Assembly: GCA_037015955.1 (NCBI GenBank)
Contig: CP143548.1
Location: 2,501 to 66,500 of the forward strand
Length of the DNA: 64,000 nucleotides
Direction of reading: 5' to 3'
Origin: Lachnospiraceae bacterium JLR.KK008
Lineage (GTDB): Bacteria; Bacillota; Clostridia; Lachnospirales; Lachnospiraceae
The notes beneath the pieces are model-generated. The model saw nothing but the letters and a program-made list of their open reading frames with translations. It searched no databases and was not told the DNA's origin. Position 1 is the first letter of the stretch. Every line of letters begins with the position of its first letter. Positions 62,775 through 64,000 of this stretch are shown here, piece by piece. Made by a program: the position numbers and the translations under genes.

Positions 62775-64000
62775 GTGAAAGAGAAAGCCATATTGGAAAT
62801 GAGAAATATCAATAAATCATTTCCCGGCGTACGTGCGCTGCAAGGGGTGGATTTTACCTTGTGTGAAGGGGAAGTCCATGCTCTGATGGGAGAAAATGGT
62901 GCGGGAAAGTCGACGTTGATCAAAGTCCTCACCGGAGTTTACGGAAAGGATGAAGGTGAGATCTTCATCAAAGGGCATGACAAAGCAGTAGCAATCCATT
63001 CTCCTCAGGATGCGCAGAATCTGGGTATCAGTACCGTATATCAGGAGATCACGCTCTGTCCGAACCTTTCCGTTGCCGAAAATATGTACATAGGCCGGAC
63101 GAAAGGGCTCTGCCAGAACTGGAAAAAGATGAATACGGATGCCGACAGGATTTTGCAGTCACTGGATATTCCGGCGAAGGCAACACAGCAGCTTGCAAGC
63201 TGCTCGATCGCGATCCAGCAGATGGTTGCCATTGCCCGTGCGGTTGATATGGATTGTAAAGTACTGATTTTGGATGAACCGACTTCCTCGCTCGACGAAC
63301 AGGAAGTTGCAAAATTATTTGGTTTGATGAGAGATCTGAAGGCAAGGGGAGTCGGCATCATATTCGTCACTCATTTTCTGGATCAGGTGTACGAGATCTG
63401 TGATAAGATTACGGTCCTTCGCGATGGTAAACTTGTGGGCGAATATGAGATCAAAGATCTGCCGCGTCTGAAGCTGGTATCCAAGATGCTTGGCAAGGAA
63501 ATGGACGATATGTCTGACATCAAGGGTGAGCAGGCTGCCTACGACAATAAGGGTGCGACAGTGCCGGTACTGGAGGCGGAGCAGCTTGTCAGCGACGCGG
63601 GTATCAAACCGTTTAACTTCTATATTAATAAAGGCGAGGTAAACGGCTTCACAGGTCTTCTCGGTTCAGGACGAAGCGAGTGCGTGCGTGCGATCTTTGG
63701 CGCAGACAGAGTGCTTGGCGGAACCGTAAAGAAAAACGGAAAGACAATCAAAATCTCCAAACCGCTTGACGCAATGAAAAACGGGATCGCCTATCTGCCG
63801 GAAGACCGCAAGGTGGACGGTATTGTTGGGGACCTTTCCGTGCGGGAAAATCTGATCCTTGCCGCGCAGGTGCTTCGCGGATTCTTTAAACCGTTTACCA
63901 AGGCAGAGATGAGCAAGTTTGTAGATGAATATATCGATTTGCTCGACATCAAGACAGCGTCCCCGGAGACGCCGATTAAATCACTCTCCGGTGGCAACCA
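62775..64000 (+). CDS. Sugar ABC transporter ATP-binding protein, cut by window end
   Basis: Double-domain sugar ATPase of the MglA/RbsA/YtfR type; about 408 codons are present and the rest lies beyond the window. First domain: NINKSFPGVRALQGVDFTL, Walker A GENGAGKST, VYQEITLCPNLSV, Walker B VLILDEPTSSLD and the switch histidine in IFVTHFLDQ. The second domain starts at about residue 260 (GLLGSGRSE as its altered Walker A) and reaches LSGGN at the edge. GTG 62775, eight bases after AGGGGG, is better spaced than the in-frame ATG 62769. Confidence 0.92.
   Translation, partial: MKEKAILEMRNINKSFPGVRALQGVDFTLCEGEVHALMGENGAGKSTLIKVLTGVYGKDEGEIFIKGHDKAVAIHSPQDAQNLGISTVYQEITLCPNLSVAENMYIGRTKGLCQNWKKMNTDADRILQSLDIPAKATQQLASCSIAIQQMVAIARAVDMDCKVLILDEPTSSLDEQEVAKLFGLMRDLKARGVGIIFVTHFLDQVYEICDKITVLRDGKLVGEYEIKDLPRLKLVSKMLGKEMDDMSDIKGEQAAYDNKGATVPVLEAEQLVSDAGIKPFNFYINKGEVNGFTGLLGSGRSECVRAIFGADRVLGGTVKKNGKTIKISKPLDAMKNGIAYLPEDRKVDGIVGDLSVRENLILAAQVLRGFFKPFTKAEMSKFVDEYIDLLDIKTASPETPIKSLSGGN

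Overview
The window reads as a chromosome segment of a spore-forming, anaerobic Firmicute, most likely a gut Lachnospiraceae/Clostridia. This rests on Gram-positive Shine-Dalgarno spacing, spore maturation genes spmA and spmB, ricT (yaaT) and yaaR, a FabK-type enoyl-ACP reductase, lipoproteins with clear lipoboxes, and a YesM/YesN-type two-component system. No species is assigned.

Layout. 1-3.9 kb: end of a 16S-23S spacer, a complete 23S rRNA gene with no 5S gene behind it, and seven tRNAs (Asp, Val, Thr, Tyr, initiator Met, Phe, Lys). 4.1-8.8 kb: an ImmA/IrrE-type protease with a small, apparently frameshifted membrane gene, two HD proteins, tcdA and an L,D-transpeptidase with a tandem-repeat tail. 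8.8-16.3 kb: a housekeeping cluster parallel to the B. subtilis yaaO-tmk-yaaR-holB-ricT-yabB-rsmI region, with pyk and a guanylate-kinase-like gene at the tmk position. 16.3-23.2 kb: a type II fatty acid synthesis operon (acpP, fabK, fabD, fabG, fabF, fabZ, a second flavin oxidoreductase, fabH). 23.3-27.8 kb: a polar amino acid ABC transporter whose binding protein looks circularly permuted, nagA and spmA.

27.9-43.1 kb is an accessory block between spmA and a sugar-acid operon. It holds an AT-rich cassette of a RelA/SpoT-type nucleotide synthetase, a SAMHD1/YwfO-like HD phosphohydrolase and a YwgA-like protein; a decayed AAA-ATPase gene; a lipoprotein; a tyrosine-recombinase-fold protein without catalytic residues (MrpR-like); and a complete type I-C CRISPR-Cas locus (cas3-cas5-cas8c/cas11-cas7-cas4-cas1-cas2) with a leader and 18 repeats.

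43.4-48.3 kb: a four-carbon acid-sugar operon (PdxA2-like dehydrogenase, DUF1537 kinase, KdgT-like permease), a YcxB-like protein and a DeoR regulator that probably controls it. 48.4-55.2 kb: a DUF3048 lipoprotein, spmB, and a full branched-chain amino acid-type ABC transporter. 55.3-58.2 kb: a membrane-anchored Mrr-like nuclease, a MarR regulator and a DUF885 protein. 58.3-64 kb: a two-component system beside a sugar ABC transporter that runs off the window end.

Links seen in the sequence: the same operator (arms TACTTTGA/TCAAAGTA, spacer 3) lies in front of acpP, fabD and the MarR gene 39 kb away, which points to a FabT-like fatty acid regulator. Repeated ACGAAA elements before the sugar-acid operon fit the nearby DeoR protein. 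A strong internal ribosome binding site in cas8c supports a separate Cas11 subunit. All functional statements are from reading the sequence; no database search was possible.
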